Shown piece after piece: positions 10,476-31,995 of a stretch of 64,000 nucleotides of DNA (positions within the stretch are counted from its first letter, which is position 1; each line of letters starts with the position of its first letter). The translations under genes and the position numbers were made by a program. The stretch lies in NCBI RefSeq assembly GCF_026151205.1, contig NC_087075.1, forward strand, positions 2,826,359 through 2,890,358. The letters run 5' to 3'. Under the pieces are notes generated by a model, which worked only from the letters and a program-made list of their open reading frames with translations, did no database searches and was not told where the DNA came from. The DNA comes from Bolinopsis microptera (lineage: Eukaryota > Ctenophora > Tentaculata > Lobata > Bolinopsidae).

Positions 10476-12727
10476 ATCAAAACGAAATGTGTATGTCCGA
10501 CCACTTTTGTATCACATTTGACATTGATATTAAGACCAAGTATATTAAGCAGCCTAAAAGAAAGATCTTTAATTATAGTAAAGGTAATTTTAGGGGCCTG
10601 AATTCTGAGTTATTTAGCATCGATTGGGATAATATATTTGAGTGTAATGATCCTTATCTTGCCTGGAGTCGATTCAGAGGAGTTCTTGATGCAGCCTGTG
10701 ACCGATGGATCCCTAAAAAGACCATTAAGTCTCAGTTCCAGCCCCCATGGTATGACTCCGAATGTGATCGCCTCCTACGAAATAAGGAGAAATGGAGAAT
10801 AAGGCATAAGGGGAGCAACTCTGAGTCTCATAAACAAAAGTTTCGTGCATTTCGCACAAAATTTAAAAATTTGATGGACGAAAGAATGAGACTCAGTGTT
10901 GAGGATGACTCCGATGATGCTCTTATCTCCAAGAAATTCTGGACCTACGTTAAATCTAAATCAAAGTCAACCAGGATCCCTGAAACTGTCAAATATCATA
11001 ATCGCTTTCGAAACAATCCATCTGATCAAGCTGCCCTTTTTAACGAATATTTTTATGAGCAGTTTTCTCAAGAGAGCGATTATGGCATTGACATAGATTT
11101 TCGTGATGATTGTTTTTCAAGTCTTGTGTTTAGTAGAGAAGATGTTCTGTTGATTCTTAAAAAGTTAAATCCTAACAAGGCCCCTGGCCCTGATGGGATT
11201 CATGGGAGAGTCCTCAAAAACTGTGCCCAAAGCCTTGCATACCCACTTAGTGTTTTATTTAACCTGTCTTTCTCGAGCGGATGCATACCCCCTGATTGGA
11301 AGCTGGCACTTGTAGTACCAGTGCACAAAAAGGGCGATAAGTCTTCGGTTGAGAACTACAGGCCTATCTCGTTAACATCTCTTGTAATGAAAGTCTTTGA
11401 AAGGTGCATAAAGACTGCATTATACGCTGCGTGTTCTGATCTGTTGGATGACCGACAACACGGTTTTGTTAATGAACGCTCATGCACAACCCAAATGATA
11501 CCTTTCACAGACAATCTTGCACTTGCATTGAATAACAGGTCCAGGACTGATATAATATATTTTGATTTTGCGAAAGCCTTTGATAGCGTTTCGCATGACC
11601 TCATTTTAAGTAAATTAAAGAATATTTTTAATGTCGATGGACTAATGCTTAAATTTATTAAGTCCTATCTTGAGGGGCGACAACAACAAGTAGTGATAGG
11701 AGGCCAAACGTCTTCTTCTCTACCAGTTCGGTCTGGTGTCCCTCAAGGTTCTATACTCGGCCCTTTATTGTTTGTAATATTTATAAATGACATGTTCTCC
11801 TGTGTCTCTGAAGGCACCAATATCGCCCTTTATGCAGATGACACTAAAATTTGGAGGGAGATTCTTGGTTACCCTGACCATCACATAATCCAAAATGACA
11901 TCAATAGATTATATGATTGGTCAGTGAGAAATCGAATGAAGTTCCACCCACAAAAGTGCAAAGCCCTCTCTGTGTCCCTGCAAAGAAACGTGCTGGATAA
12001 CTTGCCATTCAATACCTTCTTTTATAAACTTTCTGGAAGTGATATTGACTTTGTGCCCTCTCAGTCAGATTTAGGAGTCGCAATAAACTCCAGGTTTAAT
12101 TGGGGTGCACAATGTAAAGCGCTTGTTTCCAAAGCTACATCTAGACTTGGACTACTTAAGAGAACATGTCATTTCACTACTGATAAAAGGCAGAAAAGAT
12201 CGTTCTATTTAGCGTTAATTAGGTCTATATTTGAACATTGTTCTGTCATATGGTCCCCTCAATCTGCAACTCATCTTCAACAGTTTGTTGCTATCCAAAA
12301 GAGGGCTATTAAATGGATCAATGGTGAACCTTACTCCAGTTATAATGACGATAAACTTGCTACAGAGCAAAAGAAACTAAATATTCTCCCTGTTAAACAG
12401 AAGTTTATTTATAACGATCTTATGACCTTCTATAAAATAGTGAATAGCATAATTCCAGTTTCGCTCCCTACATATATAGTCCTATGCCGTCCAGAGGGCA
12501 CCCGATACACTAGGCACAATGCTCAAATAATTGATATGTCGGATACTTCAACTTACATGAGTACCACTGTGCCCTGCTCGGATGCCTTCCGAAATAGCTT
12601 TTTTCATAGATCTATGCTGAATTGGAATAGTCTACCAGTATGTATCCGGCAGTCAGAGCGGATTTCTACTTTTAAGGCCAAACTGATCAAGTACCTCTGG
12701 GCTGCCGATACTGTCTGGCCAGATTAG
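10476..12727 (+). CDS. LINE ORF2: endonuclease tail plus reverse transcriptase
   Basis: A 746-codon open frame from 10487 (ATG internal to the ancestral frame). Residues 4-6 are the endonuclease SDH box. A linker follows, then RT motifs in order: NPNKAPGPDGIHG (228-240), ENYRPISLTS (289-298), FDFAKAFDSVSH (359-370), SGVPQGSILGPLLF (416-429) and catalytic YADD (449-452). A thumb and a C-terminal region ending in a WN.LP-type box (MLNWNSLPVCIR) follow. The whole RT frame is free of stops, so the insertion is young, though 5'-truncated and frameshifted. It belongs to the broad CR1/Jockey-like group by motif style; the clade is not determined. It reverse transcribes its own RNA at the nick. No TSD or poly-A tail was delimited. 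Confidence 0.9.
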
Positions 12728-12743
12728 CTCATCAGTCTTATGA

Positions 12744-13442
12744 GTCTCAGAAATTTGTTTTTGTTGGTTACAATCCCATAAGTACCTTGGACTTATAGTT
12801 GACAGCAGATTGACATTTAATGAACATATTGATAACATTAAGAAAAAGATATCCAAAAGAATTGGTGCTATGTATAGATCAAAAAAACTTCTCCCTTTTA
12901 AGTTCAGGAAGATGTTTGCTAATGCACTTATGTTGCCACATTTTGACTACTTAGACACCATCTGGTCAAGAACATATAAAAAACGACTAGGAGAGTTAGA
13001 TATCATGTACAAAAAGGTTGCTAAAATAGCCCTAGATGTAAACATCAGAGAGAGGTCGGTTAATGTATACAAAAATATGAGATGGCTTCCTCTCCATTTG
13101 AGACGACAGGTTCATCTTAGCTCATATATGTACCGTATAATCAATGAAACATGTCCAAAGCATTTTATCGGGAAATTCTCGTATATTTCTGGTGGATCAC
13201 GTGAGGCAGAAAACTGCAATCTTTATACTCCTAAATCAAGATCTCACAAGGAGTTTAACTATCTAGGAACTAAGGCCTGGAACATATTACCAAAGTCCCT
13301 TAGAGAGTGTGACGACGTTAAGAAATTTTCTAAGTTATACAAAGAAACTCTTATGAATATGTTGCTAACTGATGAGAATTACCAAGGGGATAACTCTTAC
13401 GATAAATTCATGATCCCACCCAACACTAGCCAATGTATCTAG
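12744..13442 (+). pseudogene. Second LINE, RT C-terminal fragment
   Basis: From the in-frame stop at 12741 the frame runs to 13442 and contains KYLGLIVDSRLTFNEHI, the post-RT box typical of LINE ORF2, then MLPHFDYLDTIWSRTYKKRL and AWNILPKSLREC. It ends at its own stop. The RT core is absent: 5'-truncated. It begins within about 20 bp of the stop of the upstream LINE and is only distantly related to it, so one element inserted beside or in the 3' tail of the other. The apparent first Met is TTG. It is not a host gene. Confidence 0.85.
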
Positions 13443-15046
13443 GCAGTTATGTTATTTCGGTTAAGTTATCTCTGTACATAAGTGAATCCAATCTATCCCC
13501 TGCAATCAAAGTATTTCCATGCCTACTAAGCTATTACAGGAAATTAGGAACATCAGTGGAAAGGTGCACTGTCAATCATTATTGCTCCATACCTCCAGTC
13601 CTCCTGTTATGTGCAATTCTCACTGTATGCTCCTCATTTGTATCAATTATATTGATGCTACATTGTTATTGAATATGAAATAATTTTCAACCGTATTAAT
13701 TTATTAACTTATTGTAAATAGCAAGTTTGACAAAGGGATTACGTTTATTTTACCCGGAGTTCGTTTAAGTTTAGTATTGTAAATAGTTAATTTGACGAAG
13801 GGAATACGTCTATTTTACCCTGAGTTATGTTTTAGTTCAATCTTGACACAATTTTAAAATTATAATTTAATTATTTTATATATATGTATTGTCCATAACT
13901 AGGGTGGCCTGCTAACAGAACCATGATCTGCCTTGATTCATCCTTCAGCACAGAGAAAAGCTCCCTTTTTTTATACATTATGATTACAGAGGATCTGATA
14001 TTTAGATATATATTGCTGTGCTGTAAAAATTGACTTTATTTATTTATTTATTTATTTATTTACAATTCTGTCCGTCCAATTTCCTATCTGCTTGTCCTTT
14101 TCTTATTTCTTTATCAGTTGTGACGGAATTGTAATGAACAAAATCCTTATAATTATTTATGATATGTTTGATTTCTTGTTAATGTTTGTCATTCAAATTT
14201 GGTAGACGGCCCCAACGTTAATGTGGCTCTTGCTATGTGTTGGTTCAGCCGAATTAATTATTATATTTAATCAAGTTTATTTTTCTCGTTAGTTGTCATC
14301 CGGCCAAACATTAAGCAACTTATATTGCAGTACCATTTATCATTTAGTAATCAAAATATGTCATTGTAATTTTGCATGGCTGAAATGTAACGCTTGATTT
14401 ATATATATAATGATTAATTGAATTTTCAAATAAAAAAAAAATATAATAGTGACGTAACATATATAGTCAAAGAATTAGTAACTTGCTAGATGTGATTTAA
14501 GTGCAATTGTAAATTGCAAAATGTTAACGTCGATTATTACTAACATTTATCTGAATTTAATACAAGTACATGTCACATATAAATTAAGTAGCTGAATGAA
14601 ACTCGTGCCTCAGAATTTTCCGTTATTAGCATTGCAGTGTCCACATCCTGTACTGCGTTAACGACCGAAATTTTCCCAATATGTAATAATTACGTTGCTT
14701 CTAAAATTCTTTGATAATTAATAATATATCGTGACATGTAATTGTAAGATAACAAACCTCGCGCGCGCGGCGCTTACATCTGCACCTGAGAATCTCTCAG
14801 CAATGTGTGGCTGTCTGCGCGGCGGGCTGTGTATTGCATGTATATAACTGAATTTAAATTTAGATTTATTTGTAAATGTATAATAATATTAAATATGTAT
14901 TGATTGTTTTGTGGTAAATAAAAATTTTGTTTTACTAAATTTTGTTTTACTAATCTCTATTCATATGTTTATGGTAAAGAAATCACTGTTGTTCTTAGAA
15001 TTTCGAAACGAAGGCGCTTCCTTATGTATGATGTCAATTTCCATAA
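13443..15046. other. LINE 3' tail and AT-rich spacer
   Basis: No gene. Two ~62-bp direct copies (from GTAAATAG to TTTTACCC...GAGTT) at about 13712-13840 lie in the probable 3' UTR of the LINE. A (TTTA)n run is at 14037-14062, and an A-rich run at about 14428-14442 could be the retroelement poly-A end. A CpG-rich patch lies at 14761-14830. Confidence 0.45.
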
Positions 15047-15335
15047 AGCCGTAGTACATACAACATACATATTACATTACAGTGAAACTTACACAGTGTA
15101 ATTTTTTCCAGTCTGTGCCGCGTACGTTTACACAGGCGCGCAACGCAGACTGGAGTTGTAGGTTTACAACCTACCAGGACGCGCGCCGAGTTGGACTCGT
15201 CGACGGTCCAATATATGGAACAAATACGGTCCAATATATGGAACAGATATTTTACGAGTTTCACCCGTTAAAGACTGGAGGAAATTACACTGTGTAAGCT
15301 CAATCCAGTGTAATTTAATATGTATGTACTACGGC
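15047..15335. mobile_element. Fold-back element, family E, carrying a nested family B copy
   Basis: Inverted arms of about 65 bp: 15047-15115 (GCCGTAGTACATAC..., CTTACACAGTGTAATTT, CCAGTCT) and 15272-15335 (AGACTGG, AAATTACACTGTGTAAG, ATGTACTACGGC). The family B element and its duplication sit in the loop. A solo end (ATGTACTACGGC) recurs near 15614. Without the nested copy it would be about 165 bp. Confidence 0.75.
15156..15271 (+). mobile_element. Short element, family B, copy 3
   Basis: TTGTAGGTTTACAACCTACC to CACCCGTTAA, 116 bp, with an exact 9-bp duplication AGACTGGAG at 15147-15155 and 15272-15280. It is inserted inside the family E fold-back element, so it is the younger of the two. 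Confidence 0.85.
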
Positions 15336-15639
15336 TCAACGGGTCAGCGTTATTCAGACTCAGTTACATATCTTAGAAAGCGCTTGCGCTTTGAGGTATT
15401 AAAGACAACAGTTATTTCAATAAGGGGGACAGAGGGCCCAAGTTGCGATATAAACCAGACAATATTGAAGATTTAGATTTAAATATTGTGCCCTTTGGCT
15501 AGAGAATACTTTCTTAGATATTTTGGATAGTTTTTACATTTTAATATTGGTAACATTAATGAATTGTAATTGATTGATATGTAATATTTAGGCCTGTGGC
15601 CAGTTTTCACATATGTACTACGGCTTAACACTTCCGAGT

Positions 15640-15790
15640 GAGGAGTCCGAATCAAGCTCACTACCAGGTGCATCGCTCCTTTGATTATGCTGTCTACAAG
15701 CATCAGCACTTCATCAGCTACGGCGATGTCAGCCGTTCCTCCCCCGGTTTCTGTGAGCACTTTCTTTCGAGCTGCTGCGCCCTCTTTGCT
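15640..15790 (-). pseudogene. Possible DNA-transposon Myb-like protein remnant
   Basis: On the minus strand an open stretch reads SKEGAAARKKVLTETGGG and then hydrophobic helices (VADEVLMLVDSII). The TGGG box after a basic helix recalls the Myb-like accessory proteins of Harbinger-type transposons and their host relatives. The match is short and from memory, and upstream sequence is broken by stops. It could be chance. Confidence 0.25.
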
Positions 15791-16244
15791 TCAGTGGCGA
15801 AACCGTTGCGCCACAGAGAGCTGCTACACCGGGCTCAATCGGTCTCATTCAGTCCCTTAAAGAAGCGGGCCTGTGCTGAATAACTCTAAATTTCCTGCTG
15901 CTGTTTTAGGTCTAACAAGTCATCATAACCATCCATTATTCAAGTTTACTAAAGATAAATCAGGAGCAAACAAAACAGACAAACGGATTTCAATCAGAAA
16001 AGAATTACAGCCCACGTTCTTACATCTACAATCTACATTCTACATCGTCCTCTTGTCGACTGTCAAAATTATGCACCTTCAGTCCTCGCACATCCACAAT
16101 TATCTGTAATCTCTTGTTGCAGTTCCGCAAACATAGTGCCGCAGTGCCGCAATAACGTGGCAAGGTCATCTGCATAAAAGTAGAGTCAGTAAAACAATGC
16201 CTTCATTGGCTAAGAACATGACAAGAGTTTAAAAACAGAAGTGT

Positions 16245-16667
16245 TTAAAAACTCAGATTTTTGGGAGTGAATTTTAACAATTTAGTCTCAGAGCTGTCCC
16301 CAAGACATTTTTTCTTGATATCTACTATCAGTTGTTTTATATTCGTATAATCAAGGATTGACATGGTCTTTTTTTTCTGATAGACAAATGTTTCATACTT
16401 TATACTCATACTGGGTTGTCTTTGATGATTGATGATTTGATTTAGTCCTCCAAGTATAACCGGGAGAGCTATAATGTCTCTTTCAAGTGGTAAAACAACT
16501 CCGTCAACAAGTGCAGGAATTGGCTGATCATTTATTGCAGCGTCCAAAAGCTTGAAGTTTTCACTTATATCATTGACTGTTCTTTTTATGTATGTCCACC
16601 TCCTACAGCACAAATAAGCCTCAGCAATCTTTGCTAGGTCAACATCCTTCACCCATGACCTAACATT
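16245..16667 (-). pseudogene. Retroelement-like protein fragment
   Basis: An open frame of about 140 codons without a convincing ATG (the apparent Met is GTG; the frame continues upstream as NVRSWVKD). It contains W-Y-x2-R-T (WTYIKRT) and then LPLERDIIALPVILGGLNQI. A similar box (ERD..ALP..LGGL) recurs in C-terminal parts of some invertebrate retroelement polyproteins, recalled from memory. No neighbouring domain survives. It is probably a dead fragment; a host exon cannot be excluded. Confidence 0.4.
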
Positions 16668-18187
16668 TTACATTAATATAAATGTTTCTGAAGTCCGATT
16701 CACATTGGTGGATCCACCGTTACAACTTACAAGGTCTTAAAGGGTAGTGTTACTATCGCGGTTGAAATGCAAAAGTATAAACCCGTCTGATGACTGATGA
16801 CTGATTGTAAATGCTTTTGACACAGCTTGGCCATTCAACTTTCAAATAGATTTATTTTGCATTTAATTTGCATTGATGTTAGTGGTTTGCTTGTCTTAGT
16901 TTGTGGGGTTTGCTATTCAGACATAATCTATTTACACTGGTTTCCTTTGACATGAGTATTTTCTTCCAGTACTCTGCACAAAATTTCCCAACATGCCTGA
17001 GCAGGCTTGCTTCACACAATGCTAGCACAGTCAATGAAGCAAGCCAGTTCTTCGGTATTCGAAGCTGGCCCCTGAAAATATTTTGTGTTTTTGTTTGGCT
17101 AGATTAAAACCTACAGTAACAAATTGCCTAAATCACTCTAACATTGCGCATTAGAAATTAGAAATTAGAAATACACAAGAAAAGTTAAGATTCATATTTT
17201 AACTTCAAAACACAACCAGCTGGCACAATTTAATTGTTTATGTAAATTACTGTGTGTGGCCTGCACAGTTAAGTCAACAATGCCATGAGAAAGGTCTTGT
17301 GTGCAAACAGCATAAACTTTTGCACAGATAGGATTTAAGTTATTTTCGAGGATTTTGCCCAGGCCCTGAAGCAATTTAACAACTTAAACAGTGTTGTTGC
17401 TACAACTCTACAGGGTTATCGTTTGATAACTTGATATCCAAGTTATGTACGGACCACCTTTGATCTTAAAGGACCAAGTTCATGTGTGTCCTGATCCTGC
17501 CTGGAAAGGACAAAACTGATACACAAGATTGTGCTCATACTGCATCTTTGATACAATAGTAAAGATAATGACTTATCCCTTGCAGAAGAAATCCTTGTAC
17601 CTGGAGGGGTTTATACTGTATATATATACACCCACTTTCAATTAACTCTTATACTTCTCTAATAAACCAATTTTGAGAAAGATATTTTGGTCTTGTGGAA
17701 ATGAAATTGTAATACATTGCAATGTATAATTTTATCTGAATTTTGAAATAATTTTGAAAAAAACTTCAGGATGACATTCAGGTGATGAGGAGAACTGGGG
17801 AATTTGGTTGAACTCCATAGTGAAACATGGATCTAGTCAAACCCATCAACCCAAAACATGATACATGCTAAATGTATCCTACAGCTATATTTAATTTCCC
17901 CAGCTCCACCCTTTCCTATCACAATGTCAGGTTAGCAGATTAAGTTATTTATTAATTTTATTTATTTAATTGTTCAGTTTAATTTAGTGGTGGAGATTGT
18001 AAGTTTTCAATCCATTGTCGGTCTTTTAATCGCCGTTGAATTGAAGTAAGTGCTCATAATTTCAGATTAATTTATTTTCCAGTTTTGATACTTTTGGGAA
18101 TCTTAATTTCAATCTACATTTATCAGCAGATTGAATTATATATAATATTAAGTAAAAACTTAGTTATCTAGCTAAGCTATCTAAATA
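16668..18187. other. Spacer; should hold the missing HIPK 5' exon(s)
   Basis: No exon could be proven. The first recognised HIPK exon starts with one base of a split codon, so at least one upstream coding exon must exist here or further upstream. A 46-base phase-compatible candidate (about 17880-17932, ending GTCAG before GT) was seen, but its peptide is not recognisable. Confidence 0.35.
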
Positions 18188-18667
18188 GGGGGGGGGGGGG
18201 GGGGTCCAAGGGGAACTTTGGGGAACTTTGGGAAAGTCCCCCAAGATTTCTGAAGTTCCCCAAAAAAAAGTTCCCCAAAACTCCCCAAAGTTCCCCAAAA
18301 TTCCCCAAAATTATTCAAAATTATTTAAAATTATTCAAAATTATTCAAAATTTCTCTAATATACATTAATACCCATTAATGTTAACATGTATGTTATTAT
18401 AAGGTATAATCTTAACTTACTTGTTGATACTTGCAGCATGATAATTTGTTTGGCATTATAATTTTTTTGGGGAACTTTGGGGAACTTTGGGGAATTTTGG
18501 GGAACTTTCTGAAGTTCCCCAAAAAAAAGTTCCCCAAAATTCCCCAAAATTATTTGTTTCATTGATAATTTTTTGGGGAACTTTGGGAAAGTCCCCCAGG
18601 TTTCCTGAAGTTCCCCAAAAAAAAGTTCCCCAAAACTCCCCAAAGTTCCCCTTGGACCCCCCCCCCC
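18188..18667. mobile_element. 480-bp G/C-ended fold-back element
   Basis: Left end: a run of 17 G, then TCCAAGGGGAACTTTGGGG. Right end: the exact inverse, closing with 11 C. TAAATA stands on both sides (18182-18187 and 18668-18673), a probable 6-bp target duplication. The inside repeats the motif GGGGAACTTT and its complement several times, so each half also folds on itself. Confidence 0.8.
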
Positions 18668-18835
18668 TAAATATTACAAGTTATATAAGTATATTATCTA
18701 AGTTATAAGTTGTAGAACAAATGAAACAAAGTTCAAATGGCAAGTTCAACTTCAAGTTTCATACTATAGCAATTAAACTACAGCAATCGTCAGGAACTTA
18801 TATTAGATTTAAAAATATAAGTTATATTATTTCAG

Positions 18836-28383
<9,548 letters not shown>

Positions 28384-31263
28384 CTACCCGTGCAAAAGAA
28401 GCACGTGCTAAAAACCGTGCGCATTGCATCATGCAATTGTCAGGGACCGTCTTGCCTCTTGGTCATGGTTATGTTGCAAAGTTTAGGAAACTTTCAATAC
28501 ATAGATAATGTGATCTGGTTTTGTAGTAGTAGCGATGTTGTCATTATTTCAGAAATAATAGAACATGTAATCCTCGATGGCACTTGTAGACTCAGGCCGG
28601 ATCAATCTTAGAAACTTGTAATTGTTGCTTTTTCAGGGAACCAGGGATTTTGTTGGGATAATATATGATATGGTGTATAGAGCAACTTATAGATAGTTTT
28701 CAGTTGCTATAGCAACCAAAAAGAGAGTGTTTTAGTTGCTATAGAATGCGATTAAATGATTTGGAAATGCTGCTATCCATTTTGAGGACAATTAGTTGCT
28801 ATCTTAAAACTATTTTCACTGTTTAGCCTAAGTTTTCGAAATGGATTGCATCACTCTTAATTTATATTGTAAACTTTATAATATGTGAAAACATGTGCAT
28901 GCTTTAAAGTGATATTGTAATATTGTGGCATTAATCTTAGTACAACACGGATATGTAACAAACTTAAACCTACGCGCGTTATACTATTATACGCATTTAA
29001 GGTTTTTGATCTCAAAGCTAGAGGTTCGAGGACGATGAACTTTTATCGATTTAGAACACTATTTTCTACCACATTTTATATTTTTATCGGCAGGAAATCT
29101 TAAATGTTATAGCGAAGATTCATTTCAATTAAGATCCCACTGTTAAATTGGAATTTTTCAAAGTAGCGGAAAGAATATCGTTATAATTATTTCACCGCAA
29201 TACCCGAGATGGCATTGTAGAATGTGCCGTACTGAAGGCATCAAGTAAAACTTGTTCTCAAGATCGTTCTGCAGTGATCTAGTATTACCACGTGCTCAAG
29301 ATTTGAATCTCTACACTTAAATACCCGTGTTTAAAGTTCTGTTGTTAAAAAGGCATTGATTATATGGAACCATTGCTTTTGATATGCCACAAGTGCCAGA
29401 TTCAACTGTATAAGTCATGTTAAAATCATGGCTGAATGGGTCCAAAACTTAGATTTGTTATTCTCAATTTGATGTGTTATATTTGTCGGTGCATGGAAGA
29501 GCATGTTATTATTATATTAATGAGAAAGGGAGCTATCGGCTATTACCATGTTCAATTCTACATGGTATACATTCAACATTTTACCAAATGTATAATATAA
29601 CATTCCACCGATAGTACATTAAAAGACGGATCCACATTTTGTATGTAAGAAAGTGAGTCCCGTACTTGGTAACGTGTGAGGGGGCCTTGCCAGTTTGGCA
29701 CGTGGCACCACCTACCTTTTCTGATTGGTTGCTCGCACTTTGGCGAGAGCTGATTCACAACAGACTGACATTGCCTCCCCACACACAGTTACTATAAGCC
29801 CATTTAAGAGATGTAAGCTTTTAAAACTGTATGTTACATCCTGTAAACATCCTAATCTGCAGATACTTTTCTAAATACCAGCTCTGTTTATAATCTATAT
29901 TTATTGTATCGCCAGATTTTGCGAATTATGGCTAAAGCTGTCGTTACTTTTGAAATATCTCCCACATTCAATATAAAGGTGGTGTGATCAATACATTTTT
30001 TTCGACAAATTCACGAAACCCCCACCAGCTCAAGTTCCTATCACAATTATTTAGCGAACATGCTCACAGATATTACCCAAGCTGTGTGCGGAATACGCAG
30101 CCCCTTATGTCACTGATGTTTAACGTTTGTGTCTGAATTATATTAAAATGATATTGAAGTGCAATGTCACGAATATGTATCTTTGTAGGTTGATTGAAAG
30201 GTTGGTTAGAAAGACGGTTTAACCATAATCGGTCAATATAAGATTCTGTCTCTATTATTATTGCTTAAAAAGCAAATCTTCAGAGTTAAATGAGAATTCT
30301 AAGCTTATAATAATTGACCAAGACATGGTATCGTTTTGTAAACTAACTTTTTAACCAACCTTTCGACTAATCAATAAAGGAACACATACGTAATAATATG
30401 ATAAGTGTAGTAAAGATTAAAGAATGTTGAAATATATACAAGTGGGATCGGATGGATATTCAGGGTAGAAACCAACGGAACACAATAAAAACAAACTTGA
30501 ACACAGTATTTAACTTATTTAAATTTTTTAAATTTCCGTTGATTTCCACTCAAATCTCATCCTATTATATTATTAAAACTTATTCTGCTTCCAAGCCACC
30601 ACTATTATGAAGGTATGTACGATATGTATTCGCTTGGTTATTACCAATATATTTTGATATTGCAAAGTGATAACCGGGCCTTGTATTGAGAGAACTAGAG
30701 AGAGAGAACTAAAGGAGAACGTCCGGGATGAATGTCCGGGTCTTGAGGTCGGTATTACGTCAGGTAGTAGATTCTTCACATATTTATTAGATAAAATACG
30801 AACCGAATTAATTTCTTCAGTGCATTTTACATGAGAGGCTTTGTGTTTTATTTTTTTAGTATAATGACATTTAATTGACAACAATGAATAATACGATGTT
30901 AACATATAAATTAGTCGGGAAGTGTGTACAAATTGCTAGAAAATGGATAATTTCAGTCAACCTGTCTTTATTTGCAGAGCTTGGTAGATTACATCTTCAA
31001 ACTCTAATTAAAGATAGCAGAACGGGCCGAGATAATTGACTTTTCTCAATCACCAATAAAAACGTTAATTTTTTGCCAATTCTGCTGCTTGACATAATAA
31101 GATTGAACAATGTCATATTGTTCGCCAATATTATTCGCGTTTAGTAAAAATCCTAACTTTTCAAGTGTCCAATCGGCGTGCTTCACTTCCGCCCACTGAG
31201 TCAATATCTGTTCCATCTCATAATCCCAGTAATAAAAACATCCTCGTTAGAAATTAATACAGT
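28384..31263. other. HIPK 3' UTR and spacer between convergent genes
   Basis: No further exon. Poly-A signal AATAAA at 30373-30378 is a plausible HIPK transcript end, and another lies near 30483. GTTGCTATAGCAACC near 28695 resembles an RFX X-box; a partial copy follows 40 bases later. TTTATT at about 30967 may be the poly-A signal of the minus-strand gene next door. Confidence 0.45.
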
Positions 31264-31995
31264 TCATCCTGGAGTATCAGATGAATCATCAGAATGATCA
31301 AACTTGAGAACCTTTCTCCTCTTCTTCTTCTTCATCTTCCCACTCCCTTTCTTCACTTCCACCTTCTGTTCCGCCGCCCCACTAAACGCCGGATTACAAT
31401 GAATTTCAGTGTCACTGTTCGTGAACCCATCTGAATTGTGCAGACATTGTTCCGTGGCGTGGTGATCAAACCCGCACATAACACAGGTATTATCCTGTAA
31501 CCTTGTCTCGTTGATATCACTGATTATTGAGTCTAGCAGACTGAGTTTGCCCATTAAAGATGTCGGTGATGGAGGAGGCAGTTTCTTGTGAAGGAATGTG
31601 GCAGGGGAGGGACAACTTTTTAAAAACAAGACTGGTTTGTGGACATTATCAAACCTCTCCTCCCTGTCCGTGTCCCCGTCAATCACGATCTCTGGATTGT
31701 CTTCCAGATCTATCTCGTGCATTGAAGCAACAGATACAGGCCTGGATTTAGATTCAAACACGTCGCTATTCAGAGCATACTTGCCGCTTTTCTTCATCTT
31801 CCTGATCACCCCAGGCTCGTAGTGATATGACTCTCGTCGGGACGAGTTTAGGTCCTCGGGATCTGAGTCATCGGGGAAGAAGTTAGATTCTTGGTCAGCA
31901 GTGAAGCAGAGAGCATCGAAACCGGGTGTTGTGGGTGTGGTGGGTTCTCCGTCAGGACCTTCTTGTGACGTTAACTTTAGTTGCTGTGACGTCAT
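31264..31995 (-). CDS. Unrecognised acidic protein with a CCHC zinc knuckle
   Basis: Single exon, 243 residues. ATG at 31995-31993 is the first in frame, with a stop two codons upstream; it ends TGA at 31264. Residues 1-125 are acidic and Ser/Thr/Pro-rich, without membrane segments. Pro-rich KKLPPPSPTS is at 137-146. CVMCGFDHHATEQC at 171-184 fits C-x2-C-x4-H-x4-C, the nucleic-acid-binding zinc knuckle. KMKKKKRRKVLK at 220-231 is a strong nuclear-localisation signal. The C-terminus is acidic (HSDDSSDTPG). It is inferred to be nuclear and possibly RNA-binding. The family was not recognised. Upstream non-coding exons are possible. It is transcribed towards HIPK. Confidence 0.65.
   Translation of the reverse strand: MTSQQLKLTSQEGPDGEPTTPTTPGFDALCFTADQESNFFPDDSDPEDLNSSRRESYHYEPGVIRKMKKSGKYALNSDVFESKSRPVSVASMHEIDLEDNPEIVIDGDTDREERFDNVHKPVLFLKSCPSPATFLHKKLPPPSPTSLMGKLSLLDSIISDINETRLQDNTCVMCGFDHHATEQCLHNSDGFTNSDTEIHCNPAFSGAAEQKVEVKKGSGKMKKKKRRKVLKFDHSDDSSDTPG

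Noticed and set aside
15775-15860. Possible tRNA-like sequence on the minus strand
   Set aside because: No complete cloverleaf or convincing B-box could be drawn.
30573-30905. 110-codon minus-strand open frame
   Set aside because: Low-complexity AT-rich region, no motif, no splice context; probably 3' UTR or spacer.
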